Source: Cercospora beticola (Eukaryota > Ascomycota > Dothideomycetes > Mycosphaerellales > Mycosphaerellaceae). From it: DNA of 64,000 nucleotides. Position numbers and translations under genes: made by a program. Positions 63,829 to 64,000 of this stretch are shown here, in pieces. Below the pieces are notes generated by a model. That model had not been told where the DNA came from, searched no databases, and was given only the letters and a program-made list of their open reading frames with translations. The stretch covers positions 620,001-684,000 of the forward strand of contig NC_088940.1 of the NCBI RefSeq assembly GCF_033473495.1, written 5' to 3'. Every line of letters begins with the position of its first letter. The stretch's first letter is position 1.

Positions 63829-64000
63829 TCAAAAACCCCAATACCCCCTCACCAACCACGCCCCATACCCCGCAAGTCCCAAATTCACCCCCAACGTCGT
63901 CAAAAACCCCACCGGTCTCCCCCGTCCTTTATTCCCCTTCACCAACAACCCCGCTTCCACATGCAAAACCCTCGCAATCGTTAAAGCTCCCAATGCAATC
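63829..64000 (-). CDS. MAPEG-like membrane protein, C-terminal fragment (runs off window)
   Basis: The minus strand has an open frame of 57 codons from the right edge to TGA at 63831-63829. It reads LGALTIARVLHVEAG, then GRPVGFLTTLGVNLGLAGYGAWLVRGYWGF at the end. The TIARVLH block and the last hydrophobic helix match the C-terminal part of MAPEG (membrane-associated proteins in eicosanoid and glutathione metabolism; microsomal GST-like). The three other membrane segments would lie right of 64000. Convergent with the TBC gene, about 250 nt away. Moderate confidence as only the tail is visible. Confidence 0.62.
   Translation of the reverse strand, partial: IALGALTIARVLHVEAGLLVKGNKGRGRPVGFLTTLGVNLGLAGYGAWLVRGYWGF

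Noticed and set aside
1..64000. tRNA, rRNA, CRISPR arrays and transposons
   Set aside because: No T-loop-like GGTTCRANYCC with a matching cloverleaf, no regular spacer-repeat structure and no transposase or reverse-transcriptase motif was found by eye; a tRNAscan or repeat search could still find something small.

Overview
The window looks like nuclear DNA of a filamentous ascomycete (Pezizomycotina), most likely a dothideomycete. Introns are short (48-125 nt), with GT..AG ends and CTRAY-like branch sites close to the acceptor. Many genes have no intron, intergenic gaps are compact, and the set of families (HET, BTB, HeLo-like/DUF7580, DUF6590, KEX2-processed repeat protein, ABA3-like synthase) is typical of these fungi. 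I saw no rRNA, tRNA, CRISPR array or recognisable transposon, and no obvious repeat-induced mutation. All intron-exon models were built by eye from frame, donor, branch and acceptor signals.

Layout. 0-10 kb is secretory: the N-terminus of an LtrA-like membrane protein runs off the left edge, followed by a small secreted SH3b-like protein, a threonine-rich secreted protein, two tandem type II membrane glycosyltransferases, and a secreted repeat protein with six regularly placed KEX2 sites. 12-21 kb holds a small BTB protein and a 2,539-residue BEACH-WD40 protein. 21-26 kb holds a vacuolar-type subtilisin and an UNC93-like transporter. 25.7-29.5 kb is a divergent pair, a HeLo-like/DUF7580 protein and a DUF6590 protein, that resembles fungal self/non-self signalling architecture. 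29.7-36 kb has the DBP9 helicase, a zinc-motif coiled-coil protein, a frameshifted APH-type kinase, a small conserved unknown and a GFA enzyme with a GC-AG intron. 36-44 kb is gene-poor and contains a tyrosine-rich secreted protein, a serine-rich protein and an isolated homologue of the abscisic-acid synthase ABA3. 44.5-64 kb is housekeeping-like: a 1,616-residue Ala/Ser-rich membrane protein, the Doa10 ubiquitin ligase, a HET protein, a MARVEL-like protein, a GRAM/TBC/EF-hand Rab GAP and the 3' end of a MAPEG-like gene.

How they fit together. Most genes act in the endomembrane system: ERAD (Doa10), vesicle traffic (BEACH, TBC), vacuolar proteolysis, Golgi glycosylation, and secretion of a likely KEX2-processed peptide precursor. 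The most unusual items are the KEX2 repeat protein (8.1-9.4 kb), the HeLo-like/DUF6590 divergent pair, the isolated ABA3-like synthase and the Tyr/Trp-rich secreted protein.
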